Positions 8,576 through 17,093 of a DNA stretch of 42,008 nt are shown here, in pieces (position 1 is the stretch's first letter; every line of letters begins with the position of its first letter). The stretch lies in NCBI RefSeq assembly GCF_019038435.1, contig NZ_JAGPOX010000082.1, positions 1 to 42,008 on the forward strand. Reading direction: 5' to 3'. The stretch is from Nocardia alni (lineage in GTDB: Bacteria; Actinomycetota; Actinomycetes; Mycobacteriales; Mycobacteriaceae). Both the position numbers and the translations under genes were made by a program. The notes under the pieces are model-generated. The model was not told the DNA's origin, searched no databases, and worked only from the letters and a program-made list of their open reading frames with translations.

Positions 8576-8604
8576 TATTGATCCGGAGTCAATAGTATTG
8601 ACTC
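8576..8604. promoter_or_regulatory. overlapping palindromes, candidate TetR operator
   Basis: GAGTCAATAGTATTGACTC at 8586-8604 is a perfect palindrome with 9-base arms around one base. A third half-site, TATTGA at 8576-8581, pairs with TCAATA at 8589-8594. The cluster sits 20 bases before the TetR GTG start and about 40 bases before the monooxygenase start, ideal for controlling both. Confidence 0.75.
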
Positions 8605-8624
8605 GCGTTCAGTAGGATGGTCCC

Positions 8625-9242
8625 GTGGCCGGAAGAGATGGTGGTGCGAAGCGGGTGCGCCTGAGTCCAGAGGAGCGCCGCCATCAGCTCATCACCCTGG
8701 GCACCCGGATGCTGCGCGAACGGGCTCTGGAGGATATTTCGATCGGCGAGATCGCCGCACAGGCCGGAATCTCCCGGGGTCTGCTGTTCCACTACTTCTC
8801 CTCCAAACAGGAGTTCCAGCTGGCGATCGTGGCCAACGCGAACGCCGAGCTACTCGCCCGCACCGCCCCCGACCGCAGTCTGATGCTGGGCGCGATGCTG
8901 CACGACGCGGTCCACCGCTACGTCGAGTACGTCGCCGAGAACCGCACCTCCTATCTCGCCCTGCTGCGCCGTCCCGCCGGTACCGAACTGATGGCGCTGG
9001 TCGATGCGACCCGCGCCGCGATGGCCGAGCGCATCCTGGCCGAACTACCGCTTCCCGCCGACGACCCCGACCGTCCGCGCCTGGCCCTGGCCGTGCGGGG
9101 CTGGATCGCGTTCGTGGAGGAGGTCACGCTGAGCTGGCTGACCACCGAGACCGTCACCCGCGAGCAGCTGATCGATATGCTCGTCGACTCACTACCCGGG
9201 CTGGCAGCACATCCGACGCTCAGCGCCGCCCTGGGCCGCTGA
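8625..9242 (+). CDS. TetR-family transcriptional regulator
   Basis: A 205-residue TetR-type repressor. Residues 11-60 form the DNA-binding domain, with the helix-turn-helix ISIGEIAAQAGISRGLLFHYFSSKQEF typical of the family. The C-terminal helical domain is the usual ligand and dimer domain, and its ligand is unknown. It starts with GTG. It is divergent from the monooxygenase-SDR-esterase set, with a perfect palindrome in between, so it most likely represses that set and itself, being released by the ketone or a lipid substrate. In the mymA operon of M. tuberculosis the regulator is instead an AraC-type protein. Confidence 0.9.
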   Translation: MAGRDGGAKRVRLSPEERRHQLITLGTRMLRERALEDISIGEIAAQAGISRGLLFHYFSSKQEFQLAIVANANAELLARTAPDRSLMLGAMLHDAVHRYVEYVAENRTSYLALLRRPAGTELMALVDATRAAMAERILAELPLPADDPDRPRLALAVRGWIAFVEEVTLSWLTTETVTREQLIDMLVDSLPGLAAHPTLSAALGR

Positions 9243-9309
9243 TCGCCCGGTGCACGAAATTCCGGTCCGGATTATTCCGATCATGGCAACGATCAGCGGT
9301 TTCCCCGCC

Positions 9310-9423
9310 GAATCCGGTCTGGCCGCTTCATCCGGATTCTCCGCTCTCCTACGGTGAGAATGCGACCGGAGCGGTCGAGCCCGGGGCGCGGAGGGGTCTC
9401 TCCGGACCCCGCTCCGGTCGCAT
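9310..9423. terminator. two successive hairpins between convergent TetR and MFS genes
   Basis: GAATCCGG (9310-9317) pairs with CCGGATTC (9332-9339). Then a 15-base perfect stem forms from 9360-9374 and 9409-9423, enclosing an inner GGGGTC/GACCCC hairpin. The second one ends 8 bases beyond the MFS stop. Its perfect symmetry suits a bidirectional terminator. The rest of this short gap holds nothing else I can name. Confidence 0.75.
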
Positions 9424-9431
9424 GGGACGGT

Positions 9432-11003
9432 TCAGCTCTCGTACTCGTACCCCGAACGGTCGTGCCGGGGAAGAGATATCGCGGTCAGGATCGCGGCGAG
9501 CAGAATAATGATGCCCGAAACCAGCAGCGCCACTTCGAGTCCGCGATGGAACGCCGCGTATGTGGCGTTGATGACCTGATCGACGATAGGCCCGTAGGCG
9601 GCCGAGGCGGCCTGGTCGCCACCGGAGGGGACGTTGCCGGTCTCGATCGCGTCGATCACGATCGACTGGAAGTTGAGCGGAACCTTCAACTCGTTGAGCC
9701 GAGAGGTCAAGTCGGAGTTGAGGAACGAGTTGACCAGCGATCCGAGCGCCGCGACGCCGACGACCGCGCCCACCTGGCGCATGGTGTTGGTGGCCGCCGC
9801 GGCCATGCCCGAATGCTCCGCCGGCACACCGGACAACACCGCCGAGGTCAGCGGCACCACGGCGATGCCGAAGCCCAGACCGGCGACCGTCAGCGCCAGC
9901 GCCAGCGGAACGAAATGCACGGTGACGCCCAGGAATTGACGGGTCAGCAGCAAACCGGCAGCACCGAGCAGGCATCCGGCGATCATCGGCGTGCGTGAGC
10001 CCCGCGAGGCCACCCAGAACCCCGAGGCCAACGCGCCGGCGATGATCGCCACCGCCATCGGCGCGAAGACGCCCGCGATCCGCCAGCCCGAATAGCTCAC
10101 CACCTCTTGCAGATACAGGGCGGTGAAGAAGAAGATCGAGAAGATTCCGAAGTACACCGCGAACGCCACGATCAGCGCGCTGCGCACCAAAGGCCGCTTC
10201 AGATAGGCGAAATCGAACATCGGATTGCGCGCGCGCAGTTCGACCACCAGGAAACCCGCACCCGCCAGACCGCCGATCACGAACAGCGTGATCACCGAGG
10301 CGGCGCCGTAGCCGGCGGTCTCACCCGAGATGCCCGCATAGATCACGCACCCCAGAAACAGTGCGCCCAAAACGAATCCGGGAATATCGACCGGACCCGG
10401 CTGCGGGTCGGCGCTCTCCGGGACGTATCGCAGCGCCGCGGCCAGCACCACCACGCCCACGGCCAGATTGAACCAGAACACCGCGCGCCAGCCGAACGCG
10501 CCGACCAGCAGGCCGCCGATGACCGGTCCCGCCGCCAGCGCCAGCCCGGACACCGCGGCCCACGCGCCCAGCGCCCGAGCCCGGGCGCGGCGGTCGGGGA
10601 AGATGTGCCGGAGCACCGACAGCGTCCCGGGCTCCGAGGCCGCGGCTCCCAGACCCATCACCGCACGCCCGGCGATCAGCACCGCCACGGTGCCCGCCAG
10701 CGCCGAAATCACCGATCCCGCACAGAAGACGACCAAGCCGGCGATCATCACCCGCTTGCGGCCCCAACGGTCACCGAGCGATCCGGCGGTCAGCATGAGA
10801 CTGGCGAAGACCAGGGTGTAGGCGTTGACCACCCATTGCAGCGACACCACCCCGGCGTGCACGTCGGACTGCACATTGCCGAGGGTGACGCTGACGATCG
10901 TGGTGTCCAGGAATGTCACGAACAGCACCGCGGTCACGGTCAGCAGTGCGATTCCGGGCCTGGTGGCGGGCGTGTCCTGGGAACCGAGCCGAGACATGAT
11001 CAT
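9432..11003 (-). CDS. MFS transporter, DHA2 (14-helix, EmrB/QacA) family
   Basis: A 523-residue integral membrane proton antiporter. Features of the DHA2 branch are DTTIVSVTLGNVQSDVHA in helix 1, the GSLGDRWGRKRV motif A after helix 2, and the motif C region GLALAAGPVIGGLL. About 14 hydrophobic segments are present, with a long extracytoplasmic loop before the last one. It starts one base after the lipoprotein stop (TGA-G-ATG), so the two are co-translated; Met3 is an alternative start. Family members export drugs or lipids. The pairing with a lipoprotein, and a TAG/wax synthase upstream, favours a lipid cargo, but drug efflux is equally possible from sequence. Confidence 0.88.
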   Translation of the reverse strand: MIMSRLGSQDTPATRPGIALLTVTAVLFVTFLDTTIVSVTLGNVQSDVHAGVVSLQWVVNAYTLVFASLMLTAGSLGDRWGRKRVMIAGLVVFCAGSVISALAGTVAVLIAGRAVMGLGAAASEPGTLSVLRHIFPDRRARARALGAWAAVSGLALAAGPVIGGLLVGAFGWRAVFWFNLAVGVVVLAAALRYVPESADPQPGPVDIPGFVLGALFLGCVIYAGISGETAGYGAASVITLFVIGGLAGAGFLVVELRARNPMFDFAYLKRPLVRSALIVAFAVYFGIFSIFFFTALYLQEVVSYSGWRIAGVFAPMAVAIIAGALASGFWVASRGSRTPMIAGCLLGAAGLLLTRQFLGVTVHFVPLALALTVAGLGFGIAVVPLTSAVLSGVPAEHSGMAAAATNTMRQVGAVVGVAALGSLVNSFLNSDLTSRLNELKVPLNFQSIVIDAIETGNVPSGGDQAASAAYGPIVDQVINATYAAFHRGLEVALLVSGIIILLAAILTAISLPRHDRSGYEYES

Positions 11004-11004
11004 C

Positions 11005-11502
11005 TCATGCGGTCGGCGTCGGGCTGGTCTTGGCGCATATCGGCGGAGGGTTGCCCTCGAGGGTCAGCAGCGCGCAGAAGGTGGAGGCGGTGACCTTCCA
11101 CGCGCCGTCGACGCGCACCGCGGAACCCGGTTGCGCGACCAGGGCGGGCTTACCGTTGAACAGCACGGTGAAGTGCACATCGGCGTGATCGGCGTCGGTA
11201 CTGCTGACACTGCCGACCGTCGCCGTGGTGCTCTTGGCGATCGGAGATCCGGCCTGCGCCCGGATGGTGGCCGCGAACTGCTGGCCGTTCTCCAGTAACG
11301 CGATCTTGTGATCGGCGTCGGTGGTACCGGCGAAGAAGTGCTGGAAAGTCTCGGTGACCGCCTGGTTCGCGGTGGGCGCGGCGGTACCGGACGGACTCGC
11401 GGAGGATGTGGCGCCGCCCGACCCTCCGCACGCCGCCGTGGTCAGGAGCGCGGCCATCGTGCAGGCGGTGACCGTGCGCGCCAGAAGAGTCCGAGTGAAC
11501 AT
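11005..11502 (-). CDS. small lipoprotein, Mtb12 (CFP-2)-like
   Basis: A 165-residue exported lipoprotein. The signal sequence MFTRTLLARTVTACTMAALL leads to a lipobox TTAAC, so Cys would be lipidated and the mature protein anchored outside the membrane. A Ser/Gly/Ala/Thr linker follows, then a domain ending in SAVRVDGAWKVTASTFCALL, which resembles the low-molecular-weight antigen Mtb12 of mycobacteria. A longer frame exists, but the ATG at 11502 has a GGGAGG site and starts the signal peptide. Two cysteines near the C-terminus could form a disulfide. It is coupled to the MFS pump, so it may receive or shield the pump's cargo; this recalls LprG beside P55, though it is not the same family. Confidence 0.8.
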   Translation of the reverse strand: MFTRTLLARTVTACTMAALLTTAACGGSGGATSSASPSGTAAPTANQAVTETFQHFFAGTTDADHKIALLENGQQFAATIRAQAGSPIAKSTTATVGSVSSTDADHADVHFTVLFNGKPALVAQPGSAVRVDGAWKVTASTFCALLTLEGNPPPICAKTSPTPTA

Positions 11503-11613
11503 CCTGTGCCTCCCACGGGTGGGGTGATCCGGCGCGACGCCCTGCGCCAAGAGCATCGCCGCCGGTCCCGCCGTCGCGGGTGGCGGCGGGTGCTTGATCA
11601 ACTGCACCGCACG

Positions 11614-13074
11614 TTACTCGCCGGAGCCCACTTGCGGACCCGGATCGGCAACAGCCGATCTTGTGCCGAATTCAGCGAGAATTCCGGGCAACATAGTGGT
11701 GAACGGCGCAGGATCCAGAAGGGCCGGGTCGACCGACAGCCCGACGCCGAGCACGCCGTTCCAGCTGAGCAGCCCGACCACCAGCGGCACCCCGGGAGCG
11801 GTCGGCAGAATCGGAAACACCTGCGCGATCGGCACGTTCGCGAACGTCATCGGCAGATCGGGCCCGGCCATGTTGGAGACGATGGCGTGGAAGAACCGGC
11901 CGCCGTACACGTTGCGCGCGAAGAGCGACACCGCGGGCTCCGGCAGCAGACGCAGCGCCGTGGCCAGGACGAAATGTGAGGCAACCGCACGGGTTCCGGT
12001 GTGCAGGCGGGCGCTGCGGGCGCGAATATCGGCCAGTCCGCGCTCGGGGTCGGGTCCGTCATCGGTCAACGGGATATCGATCATCACCGCGGCGGTGCGG
12101 TTACCTTCGGCATCGGCGGCGGATGTGCGCACCATCAGCGGCACCGCCACCCGCAGTGTCCCGCCCGTGCGCCCGGCCAGATCCGGGCGCGTGCGACGCA
12201 CCGCACCCACGATGACGCCGAGCAGCACGTCGGTGACCCGCATATCGCGTGAACGAGCCACCGCCCGAACCGTTTCCAGATCCAGCGTCGCGGCGGCGAA
12301 GGTCCGCTGCGGGGATCCTGCGGGCAGACGTCCGGGAGGGCGGGCCTGCGCGGCGAGCTGGGCCAGGCCCACCGTGACCGCCAAAGCCCTTGTTCCCCAG
12401 AATGGTTCGTCGGGCGCACCCATGGTCAGGTCGACGGGCGGACGCAGCAGATGCAACGCCTGCACCACCGTGCCGATCCCGTCGGCGACCGTATGGTGCA
12501 GCAGCAGAACGATTCCCACCGCCGGGCCGCCGGGCCGGGACCGCACCAGCACCAGTCGCCACAGCGGCCGATCTCGTGGAAGTGGAACCGCCGCGAGATC
12601 GCTGACGATCGCGCACAGTGCCGCCATCGAGCCGGAAGGATCTGCGGCGGCGTCGGTTTCATTCGATGCGGCGCTTTTCCCGGCAGTCCCGGATGCTCCG
12701 GATGCGTGGTCGGCGGGCGCCGCATCGGCGTCCAGCACCGTTTCGGTGACATGCCAGGCCCAGTCGATCCCCGCCTCGACCCACCGGTACCGCCACCACC
12801 GCCCGGGCGAGTCCAGTCGCTGGTGAAAGCGCGGGAGCCGCACCAACTCCGCGCGCACCAGCGCACGCACCTCGTCGAGGGTCGGTCCACCGGAGGGATC
12901 GGGGCGCAATACCACCAACCCGCCCACGTGCTGCGGCGCGCCGGCGTCCTCTACGTAGAGGAAGAAGGCGTCGGCGGGCGGGACGACGGGAGAATCCGGA
13001 TATACGTAGGCGAACACCAGCATGCCCACCACGACACCCGCGGTGAACACCATCAATCCGATTACCACGTCCAT
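11614..13074 (-). CDS. wax ester synthase/diacylglycerol acyltransferase (WS/DGAT) family
   Basis: A 486-residue acyltransferase that would join acyl-CoA to diacylglycerol or a fatty alcohol, making triacylglycerol or wax ester. The active-site motif HHTVADG (HHxxxDG) is at 193-199, after RDRPLWRLVLV, and the C-terminal half shows NMAGPDLPMTFANVPI, a block typical of the family. Two oddities are visible. There is an N-terminal membrane helix (about residues 4-24), whereas most bacterial members are only peripherally bound. There is also an Ala/Ser/Asp-rich insertion at about 115-150. It lies 111 bases upstream of the lipoprotein-MFS pair on the same strand. No clear promoter divides them. Confidence 0.85.
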   Translation of the reverse strand: MDVVIGLMVFTAGVVVGMLVFAYVYPDSPVVPPADAFFLYVEDAGAPQHVGGLVVLRPDPSGGPTLDEVRALVRAELVRLPRFHQRLDSPGRWWRYRWVEAGIDWAWHVTETVLDADAAPADHASGASGTAGKSAASNETDAAADPSGSMAALCAIVSDLAAVPLPRDRPLWRLVLVRSRPGGPAVGIVLLLHHTVADGIGTVVQALHLLRPPVDLTMGAPDEPFWGTRALAVTVGLAQLAAQARPPGRLPAGSPQRTFAAATLDLETVRAVARSRDMRVTDVLLGVIVGAVRRTRPDLAGRTGGTLRVAVPLMVRTSAADAEGNRTAAVMIDIPLTDDGPDPERGLADIRARSARLHTGTRAVASHFVLATALRLLPEPAVSLFARNVYGGRFFHAIVSNMAGPDLPMTFANVPIAQVFPILPTAPGVPLVVGLLSWNGVLGVGLSVDPALLDPAPFTTMLPGILAEFGTRSAVADPGPQVGSGE

Positions 13075-13120
13075 CTCGGACTCCCGAGTAGATGATCTAT
13101 CTCGAGATTACGCCCGCGTC

Positions 13121-14134
13121 CTACAGACTGTGCAGATCGAGCCAGTCGCGGGCCAGGTCGGCGGGTTTGGCATGCTCGTCCCGCAGCTTGCGGATCATCG
13201 TTGTGAAGTCGTCGGTGGTCAGTTCTCCCGCAACGTAATTCAGCTTTTTGATCTGCACGTCGCTGAGCGAACCCTGCCGGAACAGCGGGACGACGTTCTG
13301 CGCCCGGAACGCGTACTCCGGATCGGCGACCGTGACGAGATCACCCACGCCGCCGGTCAGCAGCGCGGCAGGGGCGGTCAGCACACCGGCCTGAACCCGG
13401 CCGGACCGCAGCGCACTCTGCAGCGCGCTGTCGTTCGGGAAGACCGTGTAGTGGGTGATATCGCAGCCGTAGACCGAGCGCAGCGGGTCGAGCACGTCGC
13501 GCCGCGGGTCCGGCGGCCGCCGCAGTGGATCGAGCTCATGACCGGTGGCGATGCCCACCGACAGTGCACCGCATCGTGGCGCGAGATCTGTCAGCGAACT
13601 CGGAAAGCGCGTCGCCGCGGCCTTCGAGAATACGAATTCCGGGCGAAGATCGGTGCCGTCGGCGATATCGGAGATCGCCAGACCCTCGGGCAGCGCGCGA
13701 CTCAGGGAATCCGATACCGAGGGCACCGAGGTGGCGGCCGATGACGGTGCGGTACTGGTGGCGCTCGAATCTGAGGCTTCCGAATCCGAAGCAGCCGTCG
13801 GATCCGGAAACCGCGCGGCGGAACCCGCGTCGAATGCGGTCAGCAGATCGCCGCTCTCGTCGCCCACCAGCACCACCCGGTCGGCGTCGAGGGCGGACAG
13901 ATAATCACCGCGCCGGCCCAGCTGCGACCGCACAATCGTGTGCACCCCGGTGCGTGCCAGGGCCCCGGCATAGAGTTCGGCGATCAACTCGGATTGAGCC
14001 GAATCACCCGCGCCGATCGCGATCGCGGCGGCGGAATCACCGTGGGAGCAGGAAACGAGCAGCGTAGCCGCCATAACCGCGACCACGACGTGCGCCGCCC
14101 TGCGCAGCGACTGCAACGGCACGGCCAACGCCAT
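13121..14134 (-). CDS. diverged OpuAC/OsmF-type substrate-binding lipoprotein
   Basis: A 337-residue solute-binding protein of the glycine-betaine/choline (OpuAC) type, related to the ProX protein divergent from it. Shared blocks include a GAGDSAQSE-type opening, LRSGRVQAGVLT and ADPEYAFRAQNVVPLF. A signal peptide leads to the lipobox LLVSC. I chose the ATG at 14134 because it begins the signal; a GGGAG site lies upstream. The ligand-region motif PDYTGNLLTYLD of its partner is replaced by GDESGDLLTAFD, and a Ser/Asp/Ala-rich insertion (about 115-155) separates the lobes. It may bind a different osmolyte for the same permease, or be a non-transport paralogue. Confidence 0.75.
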   Translation of the reverse strand: MALAVPLQSLRRAAHVVVAVMAATLLVSCSHGDSAAAIAIGAGDSAQSELIAELYAGALARTGVHTIVRSQLGRRGDYLSALDADRVVLVGDESGDLLTAFDAGSAARFPDPTAASDSEASDSSATSTAPSSAATSVPSVSDSLSRALPEGLAISDIADGTDLRPEFVFSKAAATRFPSSLTDLAPRCGALSVGIATGHELDPLRRPPDPRRDVLDPLRSVYGCDITHYTVFPNDSALQSALRSGRVQAGVLTAPAALLTGGVGDLVTVADPEYAFRAQNVVPLFRQGSLSDVQIKKLNYVAGELTTDDFTTMIRKLRDEHAKPADLARDWLDLHSL

Positions 14135-14275
14135 CCGGCGACACCCACTCCCTTTGATAGTAAGAATGATATCTGGCTGCAAGGATGGACAGCCTGTGGC
14201 GGCCGTCTCGGCGAGAATCGTAACGGGGCACGCCGAAACCGAACCCGGCGGTGCCGGGCCCCCGGAAGGACAGCA

Positions 14276-15274
14276 GTGAAATCCACGATCACCACCTACG
14301 CACGTCGACGAGGCCTACGCCCAGCATTCACCGCCGTGCGATTCCTCGCCACGGCCGTGGCGCTGGCCGCGGCGATGGCCCTGTCGGCCTGTGGCGGCAG
14401 CAATTCCAATCCTCTGGCCTCCGGATCCGGCGGCTGCAGCGGTGACGCCAATCAGCTCACCGTCGGCTCGGCGAACTTCCCGGAATCCGAGACCGTCGCC
14501 GACGTCTATGCCGCGGCGTTGCGCGCCAACGGCTTCAGCGTCGACACCAAATTGAACATCGGCAGCCGCGAGGCATACATTCCGGCGTTGAAGCAATGCT
14601 CGATCGGCCTGATTCCCGACTACACCGGCAATCTGCTGACATACCTCGACAAATCCGCGACCGCGACCGACCCAGACGCGGTGAATGCGGCACTGACCAA
14701 GGCGCTCGGCGATCAGCTGGCCATCGCCACCCCGGCCCCCGGCGAGGATTCCGATGCGGTCGTGGTCACCCAGGCGACCGCCGACAAGTGGAATCTGCAT
14801 TCGATCGGTGATCTGGCCCCGCATTCGGCCGAGGTCAGCTACGGCGCCCCGCCGGAAAACGCCGAACGCCCCGACGGAGTGCCGGGCCTGAAGGCCCATT
14901 ATGGCCTGGATATCGCGGCCGACAAGTTCGTCCCGATCAGCGACGGCGGCGGACCCGCGACCGTACGCGCGCTGACCAGTGGACAGGTCACCATCGCCGA
15001 TATCTTCACCACCTCGCCGGCCATCAAGGCGGACAATCTGGTGGTACTGGCAGATCCCAAGCACAATTTCTCCCCGCAGAACGTCGTGCCGGTGTTCAAC
15101 GCCAAGAAGAAGTCCGACAAGGCCGTCAAGGTCCTCGACGCCGTCTCCGCGAAATTGACCACCGACCAGCTGATCACTCTCAATGAGCAGGTCTCCGGCG
15201 CGAGCAAGACAGAGCCCGCCGCCGCGGCCAAGGCGTGGGTCACCGCGCAGGGGCTGGACAAGCCGGTCGGATAG
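14276..15274 (+). CDS. proX: glycine betaine/proline-type ABC transporter substrate-binding lipoprotein
   Basis: A 332-residue lipoprotein receptor for a quaternary-amine or proline importer. The signal peptide ends in the lipobox LSAC. The mature part shows VGSANFPESETVADVYAAALRANGF and LIPDYTGNLLTYLD, hallmarks of OsmF/OpuCC receptors. It starts with a GTG at 14276, six bases after a GGAAGGA site; the reading frame runs open upstream but has no homology there. It is the first of four genes (receptor, ATPase, two permeases) in the same order as mycobacterial proXVWZ. The ligand is inferred from family: glycine betaine, choline, carnitine or proline. Confidence 0.88.
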   Translation: MKSTITTYARRRGLRPAFTAVRFLATAVALAAAMALSACGGSNSNPLASGSGGCSGDANQLTVGSANFPESETVADVYAAALRANGFSVDTKLNIGSREAYIPALKQCSIGLIPDYTGNLLTYLDKSATATDPDAVNAALTKALGDQLAIATPAPGEDSDAVVVTQATADKWNLHSIGDLAPHSAEVSYGAPPENAERPDGVPGLKAHYGLDIAADKFVPISDGGGPATVRALTSGQVTIADIFTTSPAIKADNLVVLADPKHNFSPQNVVPVFNAKKKSDKAVKVLDAVSAKLTTDQLITLNEQVSGASKTEPAAAAKAWVTAQGLDKPVG

Positions 15275-15277
15275 AGG

Positions 15278-16420
15278 GTGAGCGACATCGCATTCGAGGG
15301 TGTGGGTAAGACCTATCCCGACGGCACGCAGGCCGTCACCGATCTGGATCTGCGCATCGAATCCGGGTCGTTCACCGTCTTCGTGGGCCCCTCGGGCTGC
15401 GGTAAGACCACGTCCATGCGGATGATCAATCGGATGATCGTGCCCACTGTGGGCACGATCACCGTTGCGGGCCAGGATATTTCGACCGTCGATCCGGTGA
15501 AGCTGCGCCTGGGCATCGGCTACGTCATCCAGAACGCCGGGCTGCTACCGCACCGCACCGTGCTGGACAACGTCGCCACGGTCCCGGTGCTGCGCGGGCA
15601 GTCCCGCCGCGCCGCGCGCCGGGCCGCGCTCGAGGTGCTGGACCGGGTCGGCCTGGACCGGGGGCTGGCCGGCCGCTATCCGGCCCAGCTGTCCGGCGGG
15701 CAGCAGCAGCGCGTGGGCGTGGCGCGGGCGCTGGCGGCCGATCCGCCGATCCTGTTGATGGACGAGCCGTTCAGCGCCGTCGATCCGGTGGTGCGCGAGG
15801 AGTTGCAGGCGGAAATGCAACGACTGCAGGCGGATCTACACAAGACGATCGTGTTCGTCACGCACGATATCGACGAGGCGATCAAGCTCGGCGACCGCAT
15901 CGCGGTCTTCGGCCGCGGTGGCGTGCTCCAGCAGTACGACCCACCACAGGTGATACTGGCCGATCCCGCAACGGATTTCGTGGCCGACTTCGCCGGGCGC
16001 GACCGCGGCTACCGTGGCCTGTCGTTCCGCAGTGCCGCCGATGTGGTGCTGCACGACATCACGACCGCGACCGCCGAGCAGCTCTCCACGCTGCGGCTCG
16101 AATCGGGCGACTGGGTCTTGGTGGTCGACGCGGCGAAGCGGCCGCAGGGCTGGGTCGACGTCACCGGCCTCGAACTCATTCGCGCAGGCCATCCGCCGGC
16201 CGACGGCATGGCCGCGGGCGGTTCGCTGTTCCCGCCCGGCGGAGATCTGCGCCAGGCGCTGGACTCGGCCATCTCCTCGCCGTCCGGATGGGGTGTGGCC
16301 GTGGATGATTCGGGGGCGGCGGCGGGCGGAATCCTGGCCACCGAGGTCATCGACCAACTGGCACAGCAGCGTTCGGCCGAGGATGTCACCCGCAACCGGC
16401 ACTTCTTCGACCAGGAGTGA
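15278..16420 (+). CDS. proV: glycine betaine/proline-type ABC transporter ATPase
   Basis: A 380-residue ABC ATPase. Walker A GPSGCGKT is at 37-44, the signature LSGGQQQR at 138-145, Walker B ILLMDEP at 158-164, and the switch histidine in FVTHD follows. The segment after about residue 245 occupies the place of the regulatory CBS pair in ProV/OpuCA proteins but is only weakly CBS-like. In this family the tail senses ionic strength. The GTG start lies three bases after the proX stop, so it is read in the same operon. It energises the two permeases that follow. Confidence 0.93.
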   Translation: MSDIAFEGVGKTYPDGTQAVTDLDLRIESGSFTVFVGPSGCGKTTSMRMINRMIVPTVGTITVAGQDISTVDPVKLRLGIGYVIQNAGLLPHRTVLDNVATVPVLRGQSRRAARRAALEVLDRVGLDRGLAGRYPAQLSGGQQQRVGVARALAADPPILLMDEPFSAVDPVVREELQAEMQRLQADLHKTIVFVTHDIDEAIKLGDRIAVFGRGGVLQQYDPPQVILADPATDFVADFAGRDRGYRGLSFRSAADVVLHDITTATAEQLSTLRLESGDWVLVVDAAKRPQGWVDVTGLELIRAGHPPADGMAAGGSLFPPGGDLRQALDSAISSPSGWGVAVDDSGAAAGGILATEVIDQLAQQRSAEDVTRNRHFFDQE

Positions 16421-16424
16421 GCCG

Positions 16425-17093
16425 ATGCGCTATCTGATCGACAACTTCGGCGATATCGCCGGATTCGCGCAGACCCACCTGTATCTGGCGCTGGCGCCGC
16501 TGCTGATCGGGCTGGTGATCGCGATTCCGGCGGGCGCGCTGGTGCGGCGGGTATCGTGGTTGCGCCGCATCTCGACCATCGTGGCGAGCCTGGCCTTCAC
16601 GATCCCGTCGCTGGCGCTGCTGGTGATCATTCCGCCGCTGGCGGGCATCGCGGCCATCGATCCGCTGAATGTGATCATCGCGCTGAGCATCTACTCGGTG
16701 GCGCTGCTGATCATCGCGGTCCCCGCGGCGCTGGATTCGGTGCCCGCGGCCGTACTCGACTCCTCCGACGCGATCGGATATACCCGGCTGCGCCGCCTGA
16801 TCGCCGTCGAATTCCCATTGGCCGTACCGGTTTTCGTGGCCAATCTGCGGGTGGTCGCGGTGACCAACATCTCCATGGTGACCGTCGGCGCGCTGATCGG
16901 CGTCGGCGGGCTCGGCAAGCTGTTCACCCAGGGCTATCAGCGCAACTATCCGGACGAGATCATCGCCGGAATCGTCGTGGTGCTGATCCTGGCATTGGTG
17001 GTGGACCGCGTGCTGTTCGTGATCGGGCGCATGGCCACCCCGTGGCTGCGCGCTCCCCGGGTGAGTCGCCGGACGAAAGCGGTTGGCGCGTGA
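16425..17093 (+). CDS. proW: glycine betaine/proline-type ABC transporter permease 1
   Basis: A 222-residue inner-membrane permease with about five to six helices. The EAA coupling loop is DSSDAIGYTRLRRLIAVEFPLAVPVFVANLR, and the NISMVTVGALIGVGGLGKLFTQGYQ ending is typical of OpuCB/ProW. The ATG at 16425 lies four bases after the ATPase stop. The reading frame is open far upstream, but only inside the ATPase gene. With the next gene it would form the two-subunit channel. Confidence 0.92.
   Translation: MRYLIDNFGDIAGFAQTHLYLALAPLLIGLVIAIPAGALVRRVSWLRRISTIVASLAFTIPSLALLVIIPPLAGIAAIDPLNVIIALSIYSVALLIIAVPAALDSVPAAVLDSSDAIGYTRLRRLIAVEFPLAVPVFVANLRVVAVTNISMVTVGALIGVGGLGKLFTQGYQRNYPDEIIAGIVVVLILALVVDRVLFVIGRMATPWLRAPRVSRRTKAVGA

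Noticed and set aside
9432..11502. True LprG-P55 locus
   Set aside because: The lipoprotein lacks the LprG/LppX-type length and the pump lacks P55 motifs; only the arrangement is alike.
11614..13074. Non-ribosomal peptide condensation enzyme
   Set aside because: The HHxxxDG motif is shared, but the N- and C-terminal blocks are WS/DGAT-type and no carrier or adenylation domain is near.
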